From Pseudomonas sp. UYIF39 (lineage in GTDB: Bacteria > Pseudomonadota > Gammaproteobacteria > Pseudomonadales > Pseudomonadaceae), in assembly GCF_029963765.1 (NCBI RefSeq), contig NZ_JALBYU010000008.1, positions 186,001-250,000 of the forward strand: a stretch of DNA of 64,000 bases. Reading direction: 5' to 3'. A program made the translations under genes and the position numbers. The notes beneath the pieces are model-generated. The model was not told the DNA's origin. It saw nothing but the letters and a program-made list of their open reading frames with translations, and made no database searches. How positions within the stretch are numbered: the stretch's first letter is position 1; every line of letters starts with the position of its first letter. Of this stretch, positions 37,941 to 45,653 are shown in pieces.

Positions 37941-38909
37941 CTAAACCAGTGTCGAATCGATCAGCGCCAGCGGATGCTCGCCCTGCGTCGCTCGCACATC
38001 GGTGAGTCCTAAATAATTGCGCAGTTGATCAGCCGCCACCGTCATCGGTCCCGGTGCCGACGCCGTACCCGGTGCAGGTTGTGGATAAGCCGTGCCGCGG
38101 GCGGTGTGGAAGGTGATATTGCCTTCAACCTTCTGGATGACCTGATGGATATGCCCGTTCAACACCGTCACCGAACCGTACTTGCGCAGCATGGCAATCG
38201 CCTGATCGCCATCCTCGGTGCCCCAACCCCACGGCTGATAAATCGTCCACAACGGAATATGGGTAAACACAACGATTGGCGTGCTGCTCGTCACGGCGCG
38301 CAAGTCATCGGCCAGCCAGGCCAGTTGATCGGCGCCAAGAGTCGCTTCATGGCCAGCCTGGAAATTGAAGACATTCACCAGCCCGATGAAATGCACGCCG
38401 TGGTCATCGAAGCTGTACCAGCCATTGCCTTTGGTGCCCTTGCCGTAACGCTCCAGATAGAGCTTGCCGCCGCCCTCGTCGAGGGTGTCGTGCTCGCCCG
38501 GCACGTAATGCACGGTGGACGGCAGGCCCTTGAGCAGTTGCGCGGCCGTGTCGAACTCTTCCGGTTTCGACAGGTGGGTGATGTCGCCGGTATGCAGGAT
38601 CAACGACGGCCGTTTCGGCAATGCGATGACCTTGTCGATGGCCACCTGCAAGGTCTTCAACGGTTCCGGGTTGGCCTCCTTATTGAAACCGATGTGCGAG
38701 TCGCTGATCTGCACAAAGTGGAAGGTGCTGGCCAGCGCTTTGGGGTCGGCGACGTTGCCGGAATCGTCCAGCGCAAAGGCCCGTGGAATGCCGCCGCTCA
38801 AGGCCCAGATCACGCCGGCCCCGGCCCACGCGGAGCACTTGAGCAGTGTCCGGCGGTCGGGGTTCAGCGGACCGTCGGTGCGTCGTTCGTATTTCGTATG
38901 TATGTCCAT
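37941..38909 (-). CDS. Tat-exported metallophosphoesterase
   Basis: A 322-residue calcineurin-like phosphoesterase. The N-terminus has a twin-arginine-type signal (DRRTLLKCSAWAGAGVIWAL). Metal motifs are QISDSHIGF (DxH), LILHTGDITHL (GD), PGEHD (normally GNHD, here with Glu), VVFTHIPL and VLNGHIHQ (GHxH). A secreted phosphodiesterase or phosphatase is expected; substrate unknown. GAGGG precedes the ATG. It is the first gene of a two-gene unit with the cupredoxin, expressed from an ECF-like promoter at 38955-38984. Confidence 0.9.
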   Translation of the reverse strand: MDIHTKYERRTDGPLNPDRRTLLKCSAWAGAGVIWALSGGIPRAFALDDSGNVADPKALASTFHFVQISDSHIGFNKEANPEPLKTLQVAIDKVIALPKRPSLILHTGDITHLSKPEEFDTAAQLLKGLPSTVHYVPGEHDTLDEGGGKLYLERYGKGTKGNGWYSFDDHGVHFIGLVNVFNFQAGHEATLGADQLAWLADDLRAVTSSTPIVVFTHIPLWTIYQPWGWGTEDGDQAIAMLRKYGSVTVLNGHIHQVIQKVEGNITFHTARGTAYPQPAPGTASAPGPMTVAADQLRNYLGLTDVRATQGEHPLALIDSTLV

Positions 38910-38954
38910 CGGTGTGCCCTCGCTAGCGGACTACAGTGATGAAGCTGACACGAG

Positions 38955-38984
38955 ATACAACCTTGCGGGACAAGTCTTTATTCC
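38955..38984 (-). promoter_or_regulatory. ECF-type promoter of the metallophosphoesterase operon
   Basis: On the minus strand: GGAATAAA (38984-38977), 15 bases, then GTTGTAT (38961-38955). The divergent sigma gene has the same motif with the same spacing. Start would fall about 40 bases before the metallophosphoesterase ATG. Confidence 0.65.
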
Positions 38985-39009
38985 ACGTCGGAAAATTATT
39001 TTTTCCCCG

Positions 39010-39038
39010 GGAATAAAACCCGGCGAATGGCAGTTATA
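39010..39038 (+). promoter_or_regulatory. ECF-type promoter of the sigma/anti-sigma operon
   Basis: GGAATAAA (39010-39017), 15 bases, then GTTATA (39033-39038), about 25 bases before the sigma start codon. It mirrors the divergent site at 38955-38984, which suggests the sigma factor controls both its own operon and the metallophosphoesterase-cupredoxin operon. Confidence 0.65.
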
Positions 39039-39063
39039 GGGGTGGGACGTTACGGGAATCACT

Positions 39064-39576
39064 ATGAAGCGATTTGAGGAATTGTTTGCGCCCCACATGG
39101 ACGCCGCCTACAACCTCGCGCGCTGGCTCACCGGAAACGACAGCGCCGCGCGCGATGTCGTGCAGGAAAGCGCCCTGCGGGCCTTCAGATTCTTGCACCG
39201 TTTCGCCGACGGCAATGCCAAGGCCTGGTTTCTGACCATCGTGCGTAACGAAAGCTACACCTGGCTCAAGGCCTCGGCCGGCCACCACTGGGTGTCCATC
39301 GGCGATGAACTGCCCGAAGACGATGCGGCATTGAGTCACGGCCAAACCCCGGAGTTGCTGGCCATTCACACGGAAAACGCGGCGCTTGTCCAGCAAGCCC
39401 TGTGCGCCCTGCCGCCAGTATTTCGCGAGGTGATTATTCTCAAGGAGCTCGAAGACATGCCCTACAAGGACATCGCCTTGGTGGCCGACATCCCCATCGG
39501 CACCGTCATGTCGAGACTGGCCAGGGCTCGCGCCATGCTCAAGCTCGAACTACTGAAGTTGCACGATCATGAATGA
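39064..39576 (+). CDS. ECF-type RNA polymerase sigma factor
   Basis: A 170-residue ECF sigma factor. Region 2: LARWLTGNDSAARDVVQESA, LRAFRFLHRFADGNAKAWF, TIVRNESYTW. Region 4: LPPVFREVIILKELEDMPYK, then DIALVADIPIGTVMSRLARA with the helix-turn-helix. It likely auto-regulates from the promoter just upstream and drives the divergent metallophosphoesterase-cupredoxin operon. Its 3' end overlaps the anti-sigma gene by eight bases. The signal is unknown; an envelope, copper or oxidant stress would fit the cupredoxin partner. Confidence 0.92.
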   Translation: MKRFEELFAPHMDAAYNLARWLTGNDSAARDVVQESALRAFRFLHRFADGNAKAWFLTIVRNESYTWLKASAGHHWVSIGDELPEDDAALSHGQTPELLAIHTENAALVQQALCALPPVFREVIILKELEDMPYKDIALVADIPIGTVMSRLARARAMLKLELLKLHDHE

Positions 39577-40312
39577 ACTCGACTGCACGGCTTGCCAGAC
39601 GCTGGTTCATGGCTATCTGGACAAGGAACTGGATACGGTGACGACTGCCCGGGTCGCCGGACATTTGGCCGAATGTGCCGAGTGCGCGCGACTGCATGAT
39701 CAGGCGCGGCTATTGAAGGTCAGCGTGAAACGGCATGCGCCTTATTACTCGGCACCGGCGTCGTTGACGGCCAACCTGTTCGCCCCTGTTGCACCTGAAC
39801 CCCGTGCAGTGGAACGTTGGCGAAAATGGTTCGCGCCTGTTTTTTCAGCGACAGCGCTGGCCTTGGCAGTGATGCTGTATGTCGTCACGCCGGGCAGTGA
39901 ACAGCCGTTGATGGATGAGGCGGTCTCCAGCCATGTCCGCTCGTTGATGGGCGAGCATTTGAACGATGTGGTGTCGTCCGACCGCCATACCGTGAAACCC
40001 TGGTTCACCGGCAAGCTCGACTTCTCGCCGCCCGTATTCGATTACTCGGCGCAGGGTTTTCCGTTGTTGGGTGGGCGGCTGGATTACCTGCAACATCAGA
40101 CCACGGCGGCCCTGAGCTATGGGCGCGCCAGGCACATAATCAATGTGTTTATCCTGCCCACGCAGGAGGCGGACAAGCAGCGGCAGAGTCAGACAGTCCG
40201 CGGCTTTAACGTCGTGTTCTGGCAGGAGAACCACATGCGGTTTGTGCTGGTTTCCGATCTGGAAAAAAGTGAACTGGAGGCGCTCAGCCAGTTGCTCAAG
40301 AACGGCGCCTGA
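39569..40312 (+). CDS. Zinc-finger transmembrane anti-sigma factor
   Basis: A 247-residue membrane anti-sigma factor. The cytosolic N-terminus has a ZAS-type zinc motif, HLAECAECARLH (H-x3-C-x2-C), plus two further cysteines at the start (CTACQTL). One span lies at about residues 90-108 (FSATALALAVMLYVV), followed by an exported domain with VKPWFTGKLDFSPPVFDYSA and HIINVFILP, features seen in anti-sigma factors of this group. It should hold the sigma factor inactive and sense the envelope. Overlap with the sigma gene indicates coupling. Confidence 0.9.
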   Translation: MNELDCTACQTLVHGYLDKELDTVTTARVAGHLAECAECARLHDQARLLKVSVKRHAPYYSAPASLTANLFAPVAPEPRAVERWRKWFAPVFSATALALAVMLYVVTPGSEQPLMDEAVSSHVRSLMGEHLNDVVSSDRHTVKPWFTGKLDFSPPVFDYSAQGFPLLGGRLDYLQHQTTAALSYGRARHIINVFILPTQEADKQRQSQTVRGFNVVFWQENHMRFVLVSDLEKSELEALSQLLKNGA

Positions 40313-40453
40313 AGGGACGCTCCCCCCCTACCGACGCCGGAGCTGCCGAAGGCTGCGATCTGAACACTCAGCGCACAAAACCAGACGGAGGCTTTTAATG
40401 TAGCGCGAGGACTGAGGAAAATCTGCTGATCATTCCCACGTTACCTGTTTGTA

Positions 40454-40482
40454 AAGGGGCGCCGAAAGGCGCCCCTTTTTTC
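40454..40482 (+). terminator. Rho-independent terminator
   Basis: A hairpin AGGGGCGCC-GAAA-GGCGCCCCT with a T6 tail, after the anti-sigma gene and against the 3' end of the convergent small gene. Confidence 0.92.
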
Positions 40483-40736
40483 TACGCTGAAACCTGCCCC
40501 TGCAATCGTCGTCCGACGACATCCATCAAATCACAGCCATCGCGCAGTGAAGTCACCAACACCCGCGCCAGCTCACTGTGGACACCCTCGCCAAACGCAA
40601 TGTTCTCCAGCAGTTGCGTTGCGGTACGAATGCGGTAGGCCGCGGTTTCATGCAACACGTCCAGTGGTGCTTCGGTGTCGATCAGCAATGATGGGATGTT
40701 GCAGTCGATGCCAGTGATAGGCATGTATCGATCCAT
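40482..40736 (-). CDS. Small conserved Pseudomonas protein
   Basis: An 84-residue protein beginning MDRYMPITGIDCNIPSLLID. The following part (TAAYRIRTATQLLENIAFGE, then LARVLVTSLRDGCDLMDVV) is helical. It resembles short DUF3077-like proteins common in Pseudomonas, by pattern only. It lies 37 bases downstream of the next gene on the same strand and is probably co-transcribed with it. GGAGG lies about ten bases before the ATG. Confidence 0.7.
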   Translation of the reverse strand: MDRYMPITGIDCNIPSLLIDTEAPLDVLHETAAYRIRTATQLLENIAFGEGVHSELARVLVTSLRDGCDLMDVVGRRLQGQVSA

Positions 40737-40773
40737 GATGAAAAACCTCCATTGGGTAAAGGCACACGATTAT

Positions 40774-41157
40774 TCAGCGCTGGCAGTTGGACGGCACGTC
40801 AGACGATCCCCGGGGCGGTTCCAGGTTGTCCAGTGCTCGATTGACCAACAATTCGCCCAGCGCAGACAGTTGCTGAATACCCACAATGACATGGCGACGA
40901 GGGCCTTCCAGTTCACGGGCGAGATCGGTGGCCATGACACTGAGGGAGGCGAGGGTTTCAGAGGCGTGACAGAGCAGGGATTCCGTGTCGACATCCGGAA
41001 CGACGGCGAAGAAATAGCTGGCAGATGCGGGACGTGTGTGAGTGCGCAGGGGCACGCTGACGAGTTGTTCGGTGACTTTGGCGGGACTGGATGAAGCGAC
41101 GGTGTCGTCGGCTGGAAGGCCTGACGATTCGGTTGCGATTGAGGTGACCTTTTTCAT
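40774..41157 (-). CDS. DUF6124-like small Pseudomonas protein
   Basis: A 127-residue protein. The conserved part (FAVVPDVDTESLLCHASETL, then ATDLARELEGPRRHVIVGIQ and LGELLVNRAL) matches a Pseudomonas family I know as DUF6124, of unknown function. The first 40 residues are low complexity. I use the ATG at 41157, six bases after AAGGAGC; the in-frame position 41205 has no RBS. It borders the A+T-rich island. Confidence 0.78.
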   Translation of the reverse strand: MKKVTSIATESSGLPADDTVASSSPAKVTEQLVSVPLRTHTRPASASYFFAVVPDVDTESLLCHASETLASLSVMATDLARELEGPRRHVIVGIQQLSALGELLVNRALDNLEPPRGSSDVPSNCQR

Positions 41158-41607
41158 GCTGGTGCTCCTTGCGAGGGTAAGAAAGCGCCCGTCTCTTGCC
41201 TTCAACCAGGATTGGGTGACGGCTATACAGGGCGGATCGGTAGATTTATTACCAGAAAATTCTATTTAATTAATCAAATAAATGAACATCTGTGTAATTA
41301 AATGATTCTTCCCCGACAAATCATTTTAATATTCAAATAGTTCCAGACCTTAGTCACCAAAACCGCTTTACCTCACAAATTTCTGACACTTCCTAATTAC
41401 TGTAAGACTATTCTTTATACTGAGTAGGCAACGTCTTACATGCAATGATGGCACCAAGTCGTGCAATGAAAAACCATTTCACCGTTGCGCGCCTTGCTCG
41501 AAAAATTATCATTTTTGTCTGGGTGACAGATGTGTAGGATGCAGCACTCAAAGAGAATCACCCTGTACTCGTAATCTATTGCAACACAAGCAAATGGCAG
41601 ATATTCA
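41158..41607. other. A+T-rich left edge of the island
   Basis: About 450 bases without a convincing gene. Composition changes abruptly near 41255 from G+C-rich host sequence to A+T-rich sequence (for example TTAATTAATCAAATAAATGA at 41266-41285). It must hold the promoter of the XRE gene. I see no integrase, tRNA or direct repeat that would define the insertion site. Confidence 0.6.
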
Positions 41608-42201
41608 ATGCACAAGAAAGACAGAACAGAAAAATTAAAAAACAATATCAAGTACTTGATAAAGAGTCGCGGAGAGACTCGGCTTTCCTTGTGCAATTCC
41701 AGCGGCTTGACCCGAACAACCATCTACAACATCTTGGAAGGAAAGGTTGTCCATGTACAACAATCAACGATTCGAAAAATATCGGATTTTTTTGGTGTGT
41801 CTTATACGGAAATAGAAACGATTGATTTTGAAGAAAAAGAAACAATAGAGAGTAGCGTCTCCCCACTCGGAAACATGAATCCGGCAGCAGTCCCGATTAT
41901 TAGAGAGAGCCTGCTGATTCAGAGTCTGGACAAAAGAATTGGCGAGCTGGCCATCACGCATCCGTTGACGTATTACTTTGGTACGGCCTGCAATGTAATA
42001 GGTGTGCTTCTGGAGAATGACATTAATGCAAATGAGCCAGGAGATATCTTGATAGTCAAGAAAGGCTTATCAAGTGACAACGGAGAGAAGCTGGCATACG
42101 AAAAAGCAACGAAAAAGCTTACTGTCGTAGGCGATGACTTTTGCAGTGATACTTTTTGCATTATTGGAGATGTGATCGAGGAGAGATTTAATGGAAAGTA
42201 A
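41608..42201 (+). CDS. XRE-family regulator with S24-like C-terminal region
   Basis: A 197-residue regulator. The N-terminal HTH covers about residues 8-65 (YLIKSRGETRLSLCNSSGL, TRTTIYNILEGK, RKISDFFGVSYTEIE). The C-terminal part (LLENDINANEPGDILIVKKG, then VIGD-like CIIGDVIEERF) resembles the beta-rich C-domain of CI/LexA repressors but without an obvious Ser-Lys dyad, so it may bind a ligand instead of self-cleaving. It overlaps the transporter gene by 11 bases and likely controls it. A+T-rich codon usage. Confidence 0.82.
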   Translation: MHKKDRTEKLKNNIKYLIKSRGETRLSLCNSSGLTRTTIYNILEGKVVHVQQSTIRKISDFFGVSYTEIETIDFEEKETIESSVSPLGNMNPAAVPIIRESLLIQSLDKRIGELAITHPLTYYFGTACNVIGVLLENDINANEPGDILIVKKGLSSDNGEKLAYEKATKKLTVVGDDFCSDTFCIIGDVIEERFNGK

Positions 42202-43069
42202 CAATGAAGTCGAAAACAGCAAATACAAATTATTGGGATTTGAAAGAAACAAAAAACGCGCCATTATTATGGTGATTCCCACAGGGAGAATTATAAAAAT
42301 CACGCTAGACGAGGTATTAAGAAGCGAAATAATAGATAACCTAAGCAAGGTGGAAATCAAGGACATATACCGCAAATATTACTCTGGCGGGACTGCGCTA
42401 ACCACCTACGAAATGAATGATCGCAATGAACGATCTTGGATGATCTATGTCGCACTAAATGTACTCCTGCTTTCACTTTACATCTTCACAAACATCGCCG
42501 CGACCAGACTTATTTACCTGGAATGGTTTGATCTTGTCATTCCCCCTGCTGTTTTTCTTTATCCTCTAACATTTTTAGTCGTTGATTTATTGAACGAGAG
42601 TTACGGACTTAAACTGGCAAGGAAAGCCCTTCTATTTGCTTTTTCAAGTAACGCGCTAATTGTTTTACTAATGAACGCTGTCATTTATCTCCCTGGATTA
42701 CCCGGATGGAAGCTTGATGTACCGTATGCAGAAGTCGTCACTCATGTGTCGTCAGTTCTAGTAGCGTCATCAGTTTCGTTTCTATTTTCTGAATACGTGA
42801 ATTCGTATTTACTTTGCAAGATAAAAGAACTAACAAACTCCCGATTTCTTTTTTTGCGTGTATTCCTTAGCACTTTCTTCGCAGTAATAATCGACAGCAT
42901 CCTTTTTTGCTACATTGCATTTTACGGCACAATGCAAAATAGCGACATACTCAATATGATTTATGCGCAGATAGCTATAAAGATGTGTTTCGCTGTATTT
43001 AATGTTTTTCCAGCATACGGAGCAAGATCATTATTTAAAAGCTATATCGCAGGAGCCAAAACAAATTAA
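42191..43069 (+). CDS. VUT/YhhQ-family transporter (queuosine-precursor type)
   Basis: A 292-residue protein. Residues about 85-285 form six membrane spans with the YhhQ hallmark TNIAATRLIYLEWFDLVIPP and YPLTFLVVDLLNESYGLKLA (the D-x2-NE-x-YG motif). YhhQ/QueT proteins import preQ0/preQ1 or related 7-deazaguanines. The first 80 residues (GFERNKKRAIIMVIPTGRII, KDIYRKYYSGGTALTTYE) are an extra cytosolic domain. A queC gene lies next, convergent. The substrate link to queuosine precursors is from the family. Confidence 0.85.
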   Translation: MESNNEVENSKYKLLGFERNKKRAIIMVIPTGRIIKITLDEVLRSEIIDNLSKVEIKDIYRKYYSGGTALTTYEMNDRNERSWMIYVALNVLLLSLYIFTNIAATRLIYLEWFDLVIPPAVFLYPLTFLVVDLLNESYGLKLARKALLFAFSSNALIVLLMNAVIYLPGLPGWKLDVPYAEVVTHVSSVLVASSVSFLFSEYVNSYLLCKIKELTNSRFLFLRVFLSTFFAVIIDSILFCYIAFYGTMQNSDILNMIYAQIAIKMCFAVFNVFPAYGARSLFKSYIAGAKTN

Positions 43070-43075
43070 ACCAAA

Positions 43076-43109
43076 GGAGAGCGCGGTCAATACAAGTTAC
43101 GCGCTCTCC
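43076..43109. terminator. Bidirectional terminator hairpin
   Basis: Stem GGAGAGCGCG / CGCGCTCTCC with a 14-base loop, between the convergent transporter and queC genes. T-rich tails flank it on the far sides (ATATTTTTTT at 43120-43129 on the plus strand). Confidence 0.82.
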
Positions 43110-43127
43110 CAGTAGCACAATATTTTT

Positions 43128-43817
43128 TTACAATCCTATTTTTATTTTTAGACTATTCGAAACCTCTTCTCTGCCCTCAAAAAACTCACTCAATCCTTTT
43201 GAACGGAGGCTACAAGCATCACAATCGCCGCACCCACTTCCCATTATTCCGTTATAACAAGTCAATGTATGATAACGAATCAAATCCAGCTGCTTATGAT
43301 AATCAGCCAAAGCCCAGGTCTCAGCTTTATTAAGCCGCATAAGCGGCGTCTCGATTCGAATCTTATAGTCCATGCCCAAGTGAATGGCACTGTTCAACAC
43401 CTTAACAAATTCATCACCACAATCAGGATAACCAGAGCTCTCTGTTTCACACACACCGGTGATGACAGCTTCAGCACCCACTTGATAGGCATAAATAGAA
43501 GCCAACGTCAAAAACAGAATATTCCTGCCAGGCACGAACGTATCAGGCACACCGTTCCCCGTACTCCTTGCAATTGGAATGTGGTCGCGCGTCAAACTGC
43601 TAATGGCCAGTTCGCTCAACAATGAAGTGTCCAATACTTTGTGCACCTTCACACCAAGCTGTTTTGAAAGCTGTTGCGCCACTTCGATTTCCGCACGATG
43701 GCGCTGGCCATAATCAAACGTAATGCAATGAATTTCATCGTACATCGGCAATGCATGGATCAAGCAGGTGGTTGAGTCTTGTCCACCGCTGAAAACGATA
43801 ACGGCCTTTCTGGTCAT
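43128..43817 (-). CDS. queC: 7-cyano-7-deazaguanine synthase (QueC), island copy
   Basis: A 229-residue QueC, converting 7-carboxy-7-deazaguanine to preQ0 with ATP and ammonia. The PP-loop is [36 protein letters not shown] and the zinc cluster [19 protein letters not shown] are complete, so it should be active. It looks like E. coli QueC. From 43817 there is AAGGA ten bases upstream. The frame stays open to 43979, and an ATG at 43943 has a better RBS (GGGAG, six-base spacer), giving a possible 42-residue N-terminal extension. Codon usage is A+T-rich; the extension is G+C-richer. Confidence 0.93.
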   Translation of the reverse strand: MTRKAVIVFSGGQDSTTCLIHALPMYDEIHCITFDYGQRHRAEIEVAQQLSKQLGVKVHKVLDTSLLSELAISSLTRDHIPIARSTGNGVPDTFVPGRNILFLTLASIYAYQVGAEAVITGVCETESSGYPDCGDEFVKVLNSAIHLGMDYKIRIETPLMRLNKAETWALADYHKQLDLIRYHTLTCYNGIMGSGCGDCDACSLRSKGLSEFFEGREEVSNSLKIKIGL

Positions 43818-44097
43818 GGTTCGTTCTTCCTTGGGGTGTCCCGGCAGGGTGCCGGGGCCGTTGACCCTACCGGGATGCTCAAACTCTGGGTGTGGGAGGT
43901 TTCCGAAATAACCGTCTCCGATTTCCGTTTGTGTCATTTCCATGCTGGACTCCCGAGGGATTTTCCAACCAGTCATCACTGATGACCCGCTTCAAACGGC
44001 AGTTACGCGGTCCCTGTGGGAGCGGGCTTGCTCGTGATGAACGATTACACGGTGCCTCAGTGATTACTTGGGCCGTTCGACAATGGCGGTTTCAAGC
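43818..44097. other. Gap between queC and the PheS-like gene
   Basis: About 280 bases of host-like G+C content. It contains a diverged REP core (TGTGGGAGCGGGCTTGCTCG near 44014) and the possible in-frame extension of queC (43818-43943). The promoter of queC probably lies here. Confidence 0.5.
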
Positions 44098-45240
44098 CTA
44101 TGGAAGATCCATTCTGTAACCCGCCCCCGGCGCACCTTCATGTAACGCCGACTGAATGTTCGCATACAAGGCGTTCGCCTCGTGGGTAGTGATTGATCGC
44201 GAACAATCACGCAGTACAACGCGCAGAAGCACATTTTCCTGGCCCGGCAGCAGTCCGAGGCGTTCAATTGCCTGCACAGGTAAATCCGAGAATCCCCAAC
44301 GTCCCTTGACTTGCATCTCCTCGATCCAGTCAGAGTTGTCGCCAGCAGCTTGTAACATCCTCTCGGTCAACACTTCCTCACTTAACCCCGGCGTTACCGC
44401 CAATGAAATATCACGAGCAATCGAAGGCAAACGTGATACAGCGCTCCAGGGATTCAAATCATGCATCTGCGCCTGTACTCGTACGTTCTGATCACGTAAC
44501 AGGCGAATATCCGGAATCCCCTTGCGCAGCATGGTCAGTCGATCCAACCCCATCCCGAGCGCCAGCCCTCCATGACGCTGCGGATCAATCTTCAAGCGCT
44601 CCAACAAAGACGTAGCAATACGACCGCACTCCAGCACCTCGACCGGAGCGCCGTCATTCAACACATTCACTTCTATTCCGCCCTCCGTGTAGTGATGCGG
44701 ACTATCGCTGTAGACCCAACGCTTGTCAGGAACGGCTGATTTGAGGATATCGCTGACCAGACGCAACAAGTGGTCATGCGTCGACAGTTCCGGATCACCC
44801 AGCACCCAGATATCCATTTGATGTGGTTCTGCGCAATGCCAACGATCCCGACTGTCTCGACGAAAAGTGATACCTGGCGCGGCCAGCAATATCGTCTCCC
44901 CCGGTTGCCGCACATGAGCCGCACGCTGAAGTGCCGCCGGAATTTGACTGGTGGTTTGTGTACGCAAAAGGGAACACTCATCGACCCAACGGGTGTGCTC
45001 ACTCCCAAGAGTGACTTCTGCTGGGTCATAACCCAGCAAACCGTAATTTTCTTCAGCGGACACAATTCGTGGTCCGGTCTGAAGTTGCGCTTGGGGCCAG
45101 CCTTTTTCAGCAAGCCCCTGAAGAACTTCATTTAGCAATAGTCGGACGGCGTGATCGGGAGCGCTTGCCTCGGTAAGATCAACCAGTAGCAGGGCTTGAT
45201 GGACAGATGTATCTGTCAGGTATTTCTTTGATGCATGCAC
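44098..45240 (-). CDS. Stand-alone PheS-like ligase with FDX-ACB domain
   Basis: A 380-residue class II synthetase-like protein. It carries the PheRS-alpha core: SLLRTQTTSQIPAAL, motif 2 FRRDSRDRWHCAEPHQMDIW, YTEGGIEVNVLN, and motif 3 GLALGMGLDRLTMLRKGIPD. The C-terminal 90 residues are the ferredoxin-fold anticodon-binding domain normally found on PheT (LPSIARDISLAVTPGLSEE). There is no tRNA-binding coiled coil at the N-terminus. This is the layout of mitochondrial PheRS. It may charge a tRNA or activate an amino acid for a peptide product. GTG start, seven bases after GAGGG. Confidence 0.85.
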   Translation of the reverse strand: MHASKKYLTDTSVHQALLLVDLTEASAPDHAVRLLLNEVLQGLAEKGWPQAQLQTGPRIVSAEENYGLLGYDPAEVTLGSEHTRWVDECSLLRTQTTSQIPAALQRAAHVRQPGETILLAAPGITFRRDSRDRWHCAEPHQMDIWVLGDPELSTHDHLLRLVSDILKSAVPDKRWVYSDSPHHYTEGGIEVNVLNDGAPVEVLECGRIATSLLERLKIDPQRHGGLALGMGLDRLTMLRKGIPDIRLLRDQNVRVQAQMHDLNPWSAVSRLPSIARDISLAVTPGLSEEVLTERMLQAAGDNSDWIEEMQVKGRWGFSDLPVQAIERLGLLPGQENVLLRVVLRDCSRSITTHEANALYANIQSALHEGAPGAGYRMDLP

Positions 45241-45542
45241 TATATAACCCTCTATAATCAGTTGAACATTTAGCTTTCAAAAAAAACAAACCCCATAAAC
45301 AAACTTAACTACATCAGATCATCAGCCACAACCAAAAAAAATGGAAATATTAAATTTTCAGAACAGGATTACAGCTACGCCCTACACAAATAACCTATAG
45401 AGCTTTACGATAACTCCAACAGTCAAATTAATTCTAAAAAACCCCTAACAAATGATTTAACACATCAAAAAATTCTGTATTAATTAGTCCACTCCCAAAC
45501 ATTTCAGGGAGCACAAACCAACAAATAAAAAAGGAAGATCCT
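45241..45542. other. A+T-rich divergent promoter region
   Basis: About 300 bases of very A+T-rich DNA between the divergent PheS-like gene and the peptide gene. It must hold both promoters. A 19-codon frame (start near 45341, reading MEILNFQNRITATPYTNNL) has no RBS, so I do not call it. Confidence 0.6.
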
Positions 45543-45644
45543 ATGAAAAAGAAAAAAATCATCAAAGAAAAACTCAACCGAATCACTTCTGGCCCGGATA
45601 ATTTTGGTTGGGCACCTCTGGCGTGGGCTCATACTGGAGAGTAA
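45543..45644 (+). CDS. 33-residue Lys-rich peptide, possible precursor
   Basis: A short gene: ATG at 45543, seven bases after GGA in AAGGAAG, TAA at 45642. The peptide begins MKKKKIIKEKLNRITSGP and ends FGWAPLAWAHTGE. A basic, helix-prone leader followed by an aromatic tail with a GW-A-P-L-A-W-A pattern is the usual look of a ribosomal peptide-product precursor. It lies nine bases before the next gene (from its ATG at 45654) and is divergent from the PheS-like ligase. It could instead be a leader or attenuator peptide. Function is not known. Confidence 0.6.
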   Translation: MKKKKIIKEKLNRITSGPDNFGWAPLAWAHTGE

Positions 45645-45653
45645 ATAATACCA

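Noticed and set aside
41436..41723. 95-codon minus-strand frame overlapping the start of the XRE gene
   Set aside because: No RBS, hydrophobic and irregular composition, opposite a clear HTH gene.
42191..43817. Reading the YhhQ-queC pair as a dpd-type DNA-modification locus
   Set aside because: No dpdA, dpdB or other DNA-insertion genes are present; only a precursor transporter and queC.
45341..45400. 19-codon frame in the island promoter region
   Set aside because: No RBS and very A+T-rich context; likely chance.
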